Source: Spongilla lacustris
Taxonomy: Eukaryota; Porifera; Demospongiae; Spongillida; Spongillidae
Length of the DNA stretch: 64,000 bases
Assembly: GCA_949361645.1 (NCBI GenBank)
Contig: OX442425.1
Location: 7,368,818 to 7,432,817 of the forward strand
Direction of reading: 5' to 3'
Below are positions 20,777-31,930 of the stretch, piece by piece (position 1 is the first letter of the stretch; every line of letters starts with the position of its first letter). Below the pieces are notes generated by a model, which was given only the letters and a program-made list of their open reading frames with translations, made no database searches and had not been told where the DNA came from. The position numbers were made by a program, and so were the translations under genes.

Positions 20777-21357
20777 AGTCAGCCACAAAACACAAGGCCT
20801 CCATTACATCCAATAATTGAGAAGGACTTTTTGGATAGAGTTCAAGTAGATCTCATAGATATGAGACACAGTCCCGACAATGAGTATAACTACATAGGTC
20901 ATTTTATGGACCATTTCTCCAAATTTCATGTGCTTTTTCCCTTGAAGAGGAAGACAGCAGAAGAAGTGTCATACATGTTACAAGAACATGTATTGGCTTA
21001 TTTGGGCCCACCAAAGATATTCCACTCTTACAATGGACGAGAATTTGTCAACAATCTGATTCGTGCTACGTTCGAGAAGTGGGGTGGTGATGTGACCTTT
21101 GTCAGTGGTCGTCCACATCACTCCCAGTCACAGAGTCTAGTAGAAAGAGGAAATCGCACTGTATAGCAGAAGATAGCAGCCATGAAACAAGATGAGGGGC
21201 ACAGAGAAACTAAATATCCTTGGGTTTCATGGTTACCTCGCATCATGTTCTCCATGAATTGTGAACGACATGAAGGCATAAAGGACTTGCCCTATCATGT
21301 TGTATTTGGTAGATACCCTCCGGTTGGTATCTTTCCTGGAGCTGAAAAACACTTGTG
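20777..21357 (+). pseudogene. Ginger transposase, DDE integrase core (defective)
   Basis: Motifs: 'DRVQVDLIDMRHSPDNEY' (first Asp), 'IGHFMDHFSKFHVLFPLKRK', 'LAYLGPPKIFHSYNGREF' where the second catalytic Asp (normally SDNG) is Tyr at about 21,031, and 'SQSLVERGNRT' (Glu kept). A TAG at 21,164-21,166 interrupts the frame directly after that; the same frame then continues 'YPWVSWLPRIMFSMNCERH' to a stop near 21,357, where the coding frame shifts. This is the cut-and-paste DNA transposition domain; this copy should be inactive. Confidence 0.85.
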
Positions 21358-22746
21358 ACAATCCTCATACAGCTACATTGCACACAGAACCATCTACTGA
21401 CACAGCAGCACAAATTACACAATCATCTCCAAATGTCAGAGATGATGGAAATAATGCTGAAGGATGCGGGAATTTAGTATCTCCTGGCTCCTGTGTTGCT
21501 CCACAATCAGTATCAAGCCCAAAAGATGAAGATGGTGAGGTAGAGCACACTAGTACATTGAAGCTGCCATCACAAGTGTCAGAAAGTCAAACCCAAGACA
21601 AACAGCAGGAGGAAGATGACAGTGATTCTAAATCAACAATCCACACAGCAATAAGAGAGAAAGTTCGTGACAACACATATTTGTCAGCTACACATATGGC
21701 AGTGAAGTACAATAAAAAGAAGGGAGGTAAGACACAGGTGTTCAGTGTAGGTGATAAAGTAACTATTGCATGGTATCCCCAAGATGGATCAAACCAAAAC
21801 AAACATGCCAAGACTTCCTTGCGAAATAACGGCAGTATTTGGAGACAAAGTAAAGACGTACATGCTTGGAACAATGTTTGGAACTATTAAGGGAAAGTTC
21901 CGTGGTGGAGACCTGCAGAGTTATGATGGCAGTGTAGCTGTTGTGCATGGAGACATTACGTTGTTGCTTCGTGAAGCAGCCCAGAAATTTAATCCATGTA
22001 ATAAGTTCACCAAATCCTGCTGCAAATGTTCAAGTGGGTGCAAAACAAATCGGTGCATCTGTAGAAAAAACGGAATACAGTGCTCCTGCATCTGTCATAA
22101 TGCTACAGTTTGCACAAACACTCAAGTGCCAACACAGGCATCAAGAGCACAAATATTGTTGCCAGGTGATAGAGCAATACTTGACAAAACTGAATGGTTG
22201 AGTGATATGCATATGGAGGCTGCTAATGTACTACTCAGAGAAGCATTTCCTGTAGTTGACGGGCTCCAAAATCCTATACTTCAACAGAACATGTCCTTCA
22301 GTGACCCTAGCTTTGAATTTGTGCAGTTTCTTCTGGTTAACAAAAACCACTGGCTGGTAATATCTAACATTGGGGAAGAAATGGATACTGTTTGCATCTA
22401 TGACTCAATGCTAAATAGACCTGATGGGGAATGCATATCACTTGTTGCTAGATATGTGCAATGTCCAGATTCTCACATCACAATCAAAGTCATGAATGTT
22501 CAGCTGCAAGACAATGAATATGCATGTGGGGAATTAGCTGTGGCCTTTGCAACATCATTGATCCACGGGGAAGATCCAACACAACTGCACTACAAGGAAT
22601 TGCGTACTCACTTCAAGAACTGTGTTGACACATACAGTATAACCCCATTTCTATCCACTGTCGTAAGCCATCAGCCATGTGCTGTACATGAGATTAGGAA
22701 AAGGATATACTGCAAATGCCGAGCGCCTGACATGGCAAACCAATGA
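21358..22746 (+). pseudogene. Ginger transposase, linker, CXC motif and Ulp1-like protease
   Basis: An acidic low-complexity linker (to about 21,770) is followed, after a frame change, by a frame to the stop at 22,746. Numbering from Met at 21,766: residues 85-108 form a Cys-rich 'CCKCSSGCKTNRCICRKNG' motif like CXC/tesmin domains. Residues about 140-285 resemble C48 (Ulp1-like) cysteine proteases with His195 in 'NHWLVIS', Asp213 in 'IYDSM', Gln248 and Cys254 in 'EYACGELA'. The protease catalytic set is intact although upstream parts are broken. Ulp1-like proteases cleave SUMO-type conjugates; the role in Ginger transposition is not established. Confidence 0.75.
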
Positions 22747-23189
22747 TCCGTTGCTGTGCTTGTAGGCAGTGCTTCCCCACCCTGAATGCATTGGAGTTGG
22801 AACACGAACTGACAAGTGGAAGTGTCCCACTTGCACTGAAGCACTTTGATTCATGTGCATGCTTCAATGATTTTTCTTGTATAGTGTGGTTGATTCATGT
22901 AAGTATTCACAATTTTGATGATCAGTGTACATTCAAGCTCTTTGATTAACTATAGCTCAGTTCACTTACTAACGTATCTCTATATGTACTCTGGTTGAGT
23001 TGTACACAGCACCATGCAGTATTTAACATACGTATACTTTAAAAGTCTACTTGCAGGTCTGTATAACCCAATAATAAGTAAAACATGTGTAGGAGAAAGC
23101 CGTAGTACTTTGAGACTAACTGCAGGCATGTAGCGAGGTGGCTTGAAGTTCTACGCAGGCAATCTACAGATTGCGCAGATTCTATATAT

Positions 23190-23282
23190 ATAGCTGCGCG
23201 ATCGATCGATTGCGCAAACTCAGCAGTGCGCAATCGGTCGATAGCGCCAAGGACACTTAATTATTACATGGACTGGAAACCG
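23190..23282. repeat. Internal inverted copy of the Ginger right end
   Basis: GCGCGATCGATCGATTGCGC followed by CAAGGACACTTAATTATTAC and ATGGACTGGAAACC is the reverse complement of 24,007-24,100. About 0.7 kb of non-coding DNA separates the arms, so the right end of the element can fold back or represents a nested non-autonomous relative. Confidence 0.8.
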
Positions 23283-24055
23283 CCGCGTAACGTAATACTA
23301 TAAATTGTCGCAATCCTAGTTGCGCCTCGTACCCAGATTTTTCGGACAAACAAAGGGTTTTGTGAAGTCGTCTTAGCTTTGGAGTGACTTACAGTTACAG
23401 AAAGCTGTTCTTTTGTTGAGGTAAATCCGTTATAAGTCTTAAAGATTACGTTAACGTACGGGTCTTAGCTTCTACGTGCGTGTTTTGCCTTGCTATGCTA
23501 CTGTGGTTAGGCTCCTGGACACACCGATGAGCAGACATTTGTTTTGAAAGGTGTTTCCAACACTTAATGGTATGATACAACTCGTATGTTAGTTTGTATT
23601 GGAAAGGATGTTTCTTACAGAAAGGGCAAACGATTTTAATCGAACGATGCGCATGTTCTCTTTGTCAGGCCTCTGCAAATATGGTAATAGTTATGGCCTT
23701 ATTTAACGTTCCACAGTATACCAGGATGGTTTCTCTAACTCGAGATTATATTTACATGATGACTGAACCTGTATTTATTTTTATACATTACTTTGAACTG
23801 ATGTTTATAAATTATTGGTTCATTGCTCATTTTGAATTAGCGATGCCAAAAATAGCGAAGAATGGTTTATACATAACAAAAAAGAACGTCACGGCACCCC
23901 AGTCAAGTCCCAGTCTTCTGATGCACTACAACAGTCACATCGTCGTGTACATGTACTGACTCATTAATAATTCATGAGCAATGAGGATGGCGACATGAAT
24001 TTATTGTGGTTTCCAGTCCATGTAATAATTAAATGTCCTTGATAGCGCATAGTTG

Positions 24056-24164
24056 CGCGATCGATCGATGATTGCGCGATCGATCGATAGGTGCGCAATC
24101 AATGGATCCATCGATGGCGCAGCGCAATCGATGGATCGCGCAAATCCATCGATCGCGCGCAACA
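24056..24164. repeat. Right terminal inverted repeat of the Ginger element
   Basis: Mirror of 19,947-20,055. It ends CGCGCGCAACA, followed by ACAG and then flanking sequence (TACACATG..) that aligns with 62,364 onward. Confidence 0.85.
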
Positions 24165-24227
24165 ACAGTACACATGTTGTTGCATACACCCTGTAGGAAT
24201 GCACCCTATCAGTGGTGGTTCCTGGGG

Positions 24228-24302
24228 GGAGGGGGGGTAGTCCAGGGGGGGGGGGGGGGGGGGGGGGTAGTCCAGGGTGTCTGGACCCCCCCCCCCCCCC
24301 CC
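24228..24302. repeat. Poly(G) and poly(C) tracts
   Basis: A G run (about 24,246-24,266) and a C run (about 24,286-24,302) separated by TAGTCCAGGGTGTCTGGA, forming a potential hairpin of pure G against pure C. Confidence 0.9.
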
Positions 24303-25509
24303 TCTCGAACCTGAATATGAATATGATTAACATATCATTAGCATATTAAAAAGAGTCGCATGAGTGTGCACTCTGTGAAGTTGCTAAACAGCTTTTTGCT
24401 GAGTTATTGGTTGTTCATTGGATAGTAACGTTTTAAAATAAACTGCGATATATGTAGGACTGATTCAAGATGCAGCAGACCCGGTATCATGTTATTTTTA
24501 GTGCAGTTGTTTCATATTAGTACATGTACCCATCTATAAGTTGAGACAACTCTTTAAAAGAAGTACTGTTATAGGCTAATGAATTTAATGTCATGCTGAA
24601 TGATACTGTTCGTGGTTTCAAGTAGATTATCTGCCAGAATGTGATGGTAAATGTTACATGTAAGTGGCTCAAATAGCAAAGCATATAACGATAGTACAAA
24701 TCCGCGATCCTGCAAACCAGAACATAACGGCATTTACTGATTGGTGTTAATTTCCTCCATTTTTATGATGTACATGGAATAATTATCAAGGAAAATGACA
24801 TATTAATTAAACAATAAATGTTCTAATAATGTGTGTTGAAATTTTGCATGTCAGTGATGTAAAACAATTCATTAAATATTTCAATAACAAATACCAAAGG
24901 AATTAATAACTCCCCACCACACACAATTGTACCCATTTTTGGGATTTCTCCTAATACAAATGTAGTAAAGAAACATCGGTTAGCACTGTGCATAACTTTT
25001 ACAAGCATTTCTACATTTAGAATAGTCGATAGAATAAGTACAAATGTGATTCTTTGCACTTGTTTACTACGATATACGGAGAATTCCTAAAACAAAAATG
25101 GATTGTTAATGCTGATAACAAGCTGCCCCAAAAATAAGTGCGACCTCATATTTATAAAACATGAATTTTAACCCATAAGTCAAACTAATTTGTCCTAATT
25201 CATTACGTATACGTAAATCAGGACCAATCATTCACCCACGTTGAGTTTAAGAAGTCATAAATGGTATGCACTTACACATGTACATGTAGGTACCATAGTG
25301 GGGCACCTAAAACATATAATCTATGTACTTATTTCAACTACTGTTTAAATAACAACTGTTTCACATACATGAGTGATGGGTGAATATTAAAACTCAATAT
25401 TATTCAAACACTGAATACACATCAGGTGTTGTAGAAGCAATGAAATTCACTACTATCATTCAACAGAAGTGTGGATGTGTACATGTACATGTATACCCAG
25501 GGTTCTCAC
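24303..25509. other. Intron sequence, no exon recognised
   Basis: AT-rich sequence without recognisable coding or repeat structure; between the last ankyrin exon and the Ginger element in the proposed second gene. Confidence 0.5.
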
Positions 25510-25590
25510 CTCACTCTGGGAAGTCTTCAATACTTCAATTATTTCTTTGTGACCTTTCCCGACTGCCTTGTCCAGAGCTGTACTTCCATA
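25510..25590 (-). CDS. Terminal ankyrin exon of the second gene
   Basis: An 81-bp phase-0 exon with CTCATCAG acceptor and GTGAGA donor. It encodes 'YGSTALDKAVGKGHKEII' then 'EVLKTSQSE', a C-terminal capping repeat: it keeps TAL and GHxxII but lacks the GADVN turn. It is the last ankyrin unit before the kinase exon at 18,832, and joining in phase 0 would keep the frame. Confidence 0.8.
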
Positions 25591-26763
25591 CTGATGAGTC
25601 AAGCAGGAATGGTACAATAGTCCACTTAAATAAGCACTTGTGCTGTTCATAGACCTTCTATATACATATTGTATGACATTGTGTAATAGTACACATGTAT
25701 AGGCCCCACATCCCTACATTTTATATACATGCTCATAAATGGACGTACATATGTCTGTACCAACAGCACCAATGACCTCATCATCATGATCTTTAAAATG
25801 GTATAATATTTTGTGTGACTAAAGTTGGTTCTAAGCTTTATCAACACGACCAATGGTAACCCTCCCCCTCCCCCTCCCCTTCTCTGCATGGTCAAGAAGA
25901 TTACTGTTAAACAAGGTGTGTCTAGAGCAGTGTAGCAGATCATCATCACATGGACAGAGGGTCTGGAAGTTTGTATCTTCAAGTTATGCCATGAGATTAC
26001 ACTGATATTGCAGTTAGCAACTGCCTGGTGGAAAGTCACTGACAAGCAAGCATAGCACAAACTCTTTCTAAAGCCAGTTGGAAAAAAGAGCTATAGTTAC
26101 ATCCAGTTGATCAGACTTCACAACAGGGTAGCCCAACTCTTTAGCTGCCTGAGTAACACACTCGCTAACTGCTGCTGAGAAAGCTTATCATTATCTTACA
26201 TCAGCCACAATTGGGTGATAAATGAAATCACTAGAATGCTTCAATCCGATTGGGTTGCAATCCCCTTTGCAACAGAATTAATCTTGGTATAGGCTAGCAG
26301 GTCAGGCTATGCCCAATTAGACTAAGGTGTGGCTATGAAGAATGAGTGCAACAGACAACCCAGGCTTGAAACACAAACTGTTTGCAGAACTCTTCAAAGG
26401 TTTATAGGATACCTGTACTACATAGTTACATGTTTAGACAACATCACCACTACTACACCATATATGTAACTACATGTTTGTATATGGAGGTGAAATAAAC
26501 ATCCATAATATAACATGCTATGTGCAAACATAGAATATATACCTTAATATTTATAACTGATTCATACATGTATGTACAGCCATATGACTTACATCTAATC
26601 CTTGGCCTACATTGATATACATACATGTACATATATTACAACCTGCAAATAGCACCAACACAGAAAAAAAAAATCTTCGTACCCATTGGCATCATTATGA
26701 CGTAATGTACATATATGTATACAAGCCTGCTGAATTACTTAAGGCAATAAAAGATATACCAAC
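25591..26763. other. Intron sequence, no exon recognised
   Basis: Contains a short CCCTCCCC run near 25,862 and no recognisable coding sequence. Confidence 0.5.
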
Positions 26764-26862
26764 CTTATTACTGTGACTGACATTAGTTCCTGCTTCAATT
26801 AGTGTCTTCACTACAACAAGATGTCCTTCATCACTTGCTGTCATCAATGGACTCCAGCCATG
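26764..26862 (-). CDS. Ankyrin repeat exon, type G
   Basis: A 99-bp phase-0 exon. It encodes 'HGWSPLMTASDEGHLVVV' then 'KTLIEAGTNVSHSNK'. Asp is replaced by Val in the GHLDVV motif and the ANVN turn is TNVS, so it is one of the more diverged type-G copies. A single leftover 28-bp minisatellite unit lies upstream near 27,015. Confidence 0.85.
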
Positions 26863-27865
26863 CTGTAATACAAATGTCATCATAACCAGAGGCTTGACAT
26901 GAGGAGGTGGTGGGTGAGGGGAGCTAGGAGAGGGAGGGAGAAGAAGATATGGCAATAAAGGCCCCACCATTTCCCCATGGGTACAAGTGTTCTATGCCTC
27001 ACCCATAATATTGGAATGGATGGTCCACATGTGTACAATATCAATATAAAATTGAAGTGGAAGATGGAGTATTTGAGCACCTTTGTGCAAAAAAGGACGT
27101 ACGGAAATGACACACCCACTGCTAGGCAGACTCGTTAAATGTAGGTCTGTGATGTACCAGTATCAACTAATACATGTACATGCTGATGACATAATCATGC
27201 TGATGACATAATCATGCTGATGACATAATCATGTCATTATGGTGTTGTTATCCACTAAACATGCACTTAAGTGTCTCTGGCCAGCTGTTTCTACATAAAC
27301 ATGTACACATGTTAAATACACATGTGCATAGATCACTAAACCACAGACTAGGCTGCTTTTAAATGAACAAACCACACTGAGTAGTATTAAATATTTATAC
27401 TTGGATACAATTAAACAAGTATAATGTTTACATAAGGCAGTCAGCACCTGCCAGCTGCAATGACATCCAACCTGGTGTAATTCGCATGTGCATGTGTTTG
27501 TTAGTTGGAACACAGTATTCACTGTTATATTAGAATAGAAGTTGTGATTTATAGGGGGGTCAAGACTTTGATGCGTGATTTTATAATGCCCTAAATATTA
27601 CAATGTCGGGAGGGCACTTGTACTCTTTCAGCAGTAAGCTACAAGACATGGTAGGCAGGGGGCGTGGTCCATCCATCCAACTGGCAAGGTTTTGCAAGTT
27701 TAACCAACAAATCCAGTCTGTACCTGCCAGCATAGAGTCATGGTCTGTTATTTAGTAAGACAGGAAGGAGGTCTGATTTGAATGCAATCATATTGAGATC
27801 ACAATTGATATTCTTCAGTGTGTGCACATATTATGGATGTAGTAATACAACATCACATGACTTAC

Positions 27866-27967
27866 ATCAGATGTTGCTATATTCACATCAGCATCTGCTC
27901 CCAACAAGGTCTGCACTACATCATGATGACCATTCTCACTTGCCCAATACAATGGAGTTGCATTGTT
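27866..27967 (-). CDS. Ankyrin repeat exon, type Y
   Basis: A 102-bp phase-0 exon with a TAG acceptor (CTTACTAG) instead of the CAG of its sisters, and GTAAGT donor. It encodes 'NNATPLYWASENGHHDVV' then 'QTLLGADADVNIATSD'; the usual GAGADV is GADADV. Confidence 0.8.
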
Positions 27968-28837
27968 CTAGTAAGAAGTGAAGGAACAAAACATATCAAA
28001 CAAGACACGTCTCATACAACCATGTACATGTACATGTTTAGCAATATGCAGGGGAGACCAGTTGAAAAGAGGATGGAACTATTGTATGCTACACACACGA
28101 TTTTGACATGCACATGATATTATGAAGTGGATGATGGAGTATTTGAGCACCTTTGTGCAAAAAAAGACGTATGGAAATGACACACCCACTGCTAGGGAGA
28201 CTCGCTAAATGTAGGTGTGTAATTGATTATAGGATGTACCAGTATCAACTAATACATGTACATGCTGATAAAAATAATCATGTCATTACCCTGTTGTTAT
28301 CCACTAAACATGCACTTAATGGTCTCTGTCCAGTTACATGAACTTCTACATGTACATGTACACATGTTAAATACACATGTGCATAGATCACTAACCCACA
28401 TACTAGGCTGCTTTTAAAGTATTAAACTAAGGCAGTCAGCACCTGCCTGCTGCAATGCCATCCGACCTGGTGTAATTCGCATGTGCATGTAAGTGTGACA
28501 TGGACATCCAAATTTGTTTTTTTGTTGCAACCACGAAAGGAAGACAGTACTCACTGTTGTGATCAAGTACATTACAATAGAAGGTATTTTTTGTCATTTA
28601 TAGGGGGGTCGAGACTTTGACATGTGATTTTATATTGTATTAAAATTTACAATGTCAGGAGGGCTCGTCATTCTGGGACAGCATCTTGTGCATCTGAGGG
28701 TTTTATGTACATACGGGTGCGATCCTTATAGCATATTGGATATGCAAAACGTGTGGGACAGTTAAGCCACAGCCACGCAGACTAGTGTGGTAAAATGGAT
28801 ACTGGCTTGTACATGTAGCTCTTTCCTATAAAAGGGA

Positions 28838-29621
28838 ATGAAACTTCAATTAGGGCAACATCGGAAGAATGAAGAGCGTGTGCAGCAAAGTGTCTGTACC
28901 TCGCGAGAGTGTCGGTATTTCTGTTCCTTCATCCCCGACTATCACTCTGCCTCCATCATTGGCCTGCCCTCTTACCATAGTTTTGTTATACGCATTAGAA
29001 GTGATTTTAGAATGTTTGTAGTATGATTATAAGTATAGGATTCCTTCCTAACATTGTAAATTTCTCCCAAAGTTGCAATCTGTTCAGGATGCACACGTGT
29101 GTAGTGGAAACTCAGATCAGATCATAGTTTACTTTAACAGTGCCACTACACTGCCACCAGGTATTGTATTGTAGTTCTGACCTCACATTATTTTCTACCT
29201 AGGTAATAGGTGACTGTTTTCCTACTATTCACAAGTGGATACACCTGTCCGGTGTGTGGTGTGCTTATCATGTTGACCAGGACATTTGAACACCTTGTCC
29301 AGCAGTGCCCTGTCCAGTACAAGTGCTATGCATCACATCCCAACCCATGGAGGAATATCACTCCCCCAAAATGTTGCCAGTTTGCACCCTCAAGAGAGTA
29401 GGGTACAAGTTGGATGAAGTCCAGCAGTGGGTGCATGAGCCAGTCCAGCCACCTCCCCCTGTATGCCTCCAGTCTTTGCTGATGGTGGAAACATGGCAGC
29501 CAAAGCAGTTAACTATTTTGATGAGGATGGGTACTTTGGAGTGAATGGGGTAACCAGGTGTGACACAGTGTACTTCATGGAGGCCTTCCACTATGCCATA
29601 GAGCTGGGTCACCAGTACTGA
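28838..29621 (+). repeat. Multicopy intron block, copy 1 (most complete)
   Basis: A block found in ankyrin-gene introns, opposite in sense to the ankyrin exons. It starts at a short frame with 'CRYFCSFIPDYHSASIIGLP', passes a Cys-containing frame 'GYTCPVCGVLIMLTRTFEHL' (29,238-29,300), a frame with 'LKRVGYKLDEVQQWVHEP', and ends with the ORF at 29,473-29,621. The frames differ from one another, so either short introns or decay separate them. Other copies: 33,118-33,844, 42,284-42,958, 42,959-43,633, 45,788-46,516, and partial ones at 6,617, 31,333, 35,961, 40,477 and 44,200. Confidence 0.75.
29473..29621 (+). CDS. Conserved terminal ORF of the intron block, unknown function
   Basis: After a CCTCCAG acceptor-like site the frame reads 'FADGGNMAAKAVNYFDED' then 'GYFGVNGVTRCDTVYFMEAF' and 'HYAIELGHQY' before TGA. 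The same 149-base segment with only scattered substitutions (Gly/Val, Thr/Pro, Asp/Glu, Phe/Cys) recurs at 33,696-33,844 and 46,368-46,516. No family is recognised. It reads like a genuine protein C-terminus, but the upstream frame is not continuous, so it may be a last exon of a multicopy gene or a captured fragment. Confidence 0.45.
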
Positions 29622-29839
29622 GTCTCAATAGTTGAATATGGCACCCTTTCAGTGCACTTACCCAGACCATGGTCCAGCCGTTTGGTTACCTCACCATGTT
29701 TCACACCAGACATCTCAAACTGTGAAGTCTAAAAGCATTTCTTTCATAAATGTAATTGTATGTGTGTATATATTAATAATGCATTTGTGTGGATTCAGGT
29801 ATGGATGACAAGTTAATAAGCATTAAGTGAAGAAAGAAG

Positions 29840-30060
29840 GGGGTTCCCCTCACGATTGGCCTAATATGAGTACAAAGAGGAGAGAGGGCCACCACTGCTT
29901 GATACAAAAAGCTGCGATCCTATCATGCAACTTAAGGCTTGATGCAAAATTGTTATAGTATGATAACTGGAGGGGGTGGAACTCAAGCATCAAACGAAGG
30001 GAGGAGGGGGGGGGGGAAATTGAATCGAATTACCCCCCCCCCCCTCCTCCGCACATGTAC
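29840..30060. mobile_element. Short G/C-tract element, copy 1
   Basis: A stretch with G-rich and C-rich runs facing each other (GGAGGGGGGGGGG, then AATTGAATCGAATTACCCCC). A related arrangement lies between the intron block and the next type-G exon at 34,080-34,285, 43,666-43,735 and 46,750-46,870. No duplication was identified. Confidence 0.4.
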
Positions 30061-30280
30061 ATGTATTTGTACCATATTAAGCCAGGAGTATGTAGGTTAG
30101 ATTATAATCATGGTTGTATGTACAACTGTCAACCTGCAAATGGCACCTACAACATTGAAGTGACAAGTAATTATTTGTACCTATGACATCGTTATGACAT
30201 GAACATGTACACCAGCTTGCTGAACTAAGGCAATACAAGAGTACAGTGTATGTGTACAACAACAGTGTACATATACCAAC

Positions 30281-30379
30281 CTTATCAGTGTGATTGACAT
30301 TAGCTGCTGCTTCAATGAGTGTCTTCACTATATCAAGATGTCCATTATTACTTGCTATCATCAATGGACTCCAGCCATT
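30281..30379 (-). CDS. Ankyrin repeat exon, type G
   Basis: A 99-bp phase-0 exon. It encodes 'NGWSPLMIASNNGHLDIV' then 'KTLIEAAANVNHTDK'. It differs from the consensus type G by EAAAN in place of EAGAN. It lies directly downstream, in gene sense, of the largest 28-bp array. Confidence 0.87.
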
Positions 30380-30535
30380 CTGTAATACAAATATCATCAT
30401 AACCAGAGGCTTGACATGAGGAGGTGGTGGGTGAGGGGAGCTAGGAGAGGGAGGGAGAAGAAGATATGGCAATAAAGGCCCCACCATTTCCCCATGGGTA
30501 GAAGGGTTCTATGCCCCACCCATAATATTGGAATG

Positions 30536-31100
30536 GATGGTCCCCATGTGTACAATAGGGATGGCTGGTCCCCATGTGTACAATAGGGATGGATGGTCCC
30601 CATGTGAACAATAGGGATGGATGGTCCCCATGTGTACAATAGGGATGGATGGTCCCCATGTGTACAATAGGGATGGATGGTCCCCATGTGTACAATAGGG
30701 ATGGATGGTACCCAGGTGTGCAATAGGGATGGATGGTCTCCATGTGTACAATAGGGATGGATGGTCCCCATGTGTACAATAGGGATGGATGGTCCCCATA
30801 TGTACAATAGGGATGGATGGTCCCCATGTGTACAATAGGGATGGATGGTCCCCATGTGTACAATAGGGATGGATGGTCCCCATGTGTACAATAGGGATGG
30901 ATGGTCCCCATGTGTACAATAGGGATGGATGGTCCCCATGTGTACAATAGGGATGGATGGTCCCCATGTGTACAATAGGGATGGATGGTCCCCATGTGTA
31001 CAATAGGGATGGATGGTCCCCATGTGTACAATAGGGATGGATGGTCCTCATGTGTACAATAGGTATGGATGGTCCCCATGTGTACAATAGGGATGGATGA
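30536..31100. repeat. 28-bp minisatellite, array 3 (largest)
   Basis: About twenty copies of GATGGATGGTCCCCATGTGT plus ACAATAGG, very homogeneous in the centre, with variants at the edges. Since three units equal 84 bases, minus-strand frames of over 200 codons ('SIPIVHMGTIHPYCTHGDH') stay open; they are not considered genes. Confidence 0.97.
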
Positions 31101-31930
31101 GTGGTGAAGTAGTGGCATTTTCCACAGACATACATTTTCAAAACCCCTTAACAGATGTGAAAACACAAAACTCTCTACAGCATTGTTCACCATCACAGCC
31201 TGTATCTTAAAAATCATACACTTTTGCACTACATGTATACATGTTGTACATGTAGGCAGCTAATTGAGGATAAGGAGAATACATATTAATAACCATTGTG
31301 CAATAACCACTATTTATTATCTCAGTTAAGGAATGAAATTCCGATTAGGGCAACATCAGGAGAGCGAAGAGCGTGTGCAGCGAAGTGTCTGTACCTCGCG
31401 AGAGTGTCGGTATTTCTGTTCCTTCATCCCCGACTATCACTCTGCCTCCATCATTGGCCTGCCCTCTTACCATAGTTTTGTTATACATTTTAGCAGTGAT
31501 TTTAGAATGTGTTTAGTATAATATGTTTCCTTCCTAACATTGTAAATTTTGTCCCAAAGTTGAAATATGTTCAGGATGCACACGTGTGCAGTTAAAACTC
31601 AGATCAGATCATGGTTTACTTTAACAGTGCCACTACACTGCCACCAGGTATTGTTTTGTAGTTATTATTTTCTACCTACATGTATGTAACACTGGCCTAC
31701 TATTGGATTATTTTGAGATCACAATGATATTCTTCAGTGAGTGCACATTTTATGGATGTAGTAATACAACATCACATGACTTACACCAGATGTTGCTATA
31801 TTCAAATCAGCACCTGCTCCCAACAAGGTCTGCACTACATCATGATGACCCTTCTCACTTGCCACATACAATGGAGTTACATTGATCTGGTAAGAAGTGA
31901 AGGAACAAAACACATCAAACAATACACTTC
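31030..31930. repeat. Segment nearly identical to 35,660-36,560
   Basis: Runs from the last units of the 28-bp array through intron and a type-Y exon. The two copies are 4,628 bp apart and differ at very few positions, implying very recent duplication or duplicated assembly of haplotypes. Confidence 0.9.

Larger units (their letters stand above)
19947..24164 (+). mobile_element. Ginger-type DNA transposon (integrase-like transposase plus Ulp1 protease)
   Basis: A 4,218-bp element bounded by inverted repeats of about 109 bp that begin TGTTxCGCGCGATCGATGG, with flanking ATAG (19,943-19,946) and ACAG (24,165-24,168), a four-base duplication with one change. The paralogous segment at 62,360-62,363 has ATAG once with no insertion between the same flanks. 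Inside, on the plus strand, are a gypsy-integrase-like DDE domain, a Cys-rich motif and a Ulp1-like protease, a combination known for Ginger1 transposases. The coding part is broken by a nonsense codon, frame changes and a catalytic-site substitution. Confidence 0.85.

Noticed and set aside
30536..31100. CRISPR-like array
   Set aside because: Units are contiguous with no variable spacers, and the DNA is clearly eukaryotic.
30397..31229. Minus-strand ORFs of more than 200 codons
   Set aside because: They run through the 28-bp minisatellite. The period makes several frames open at once, so length is not evidence of coding; only the exon at 30,281-30,379 is supported.
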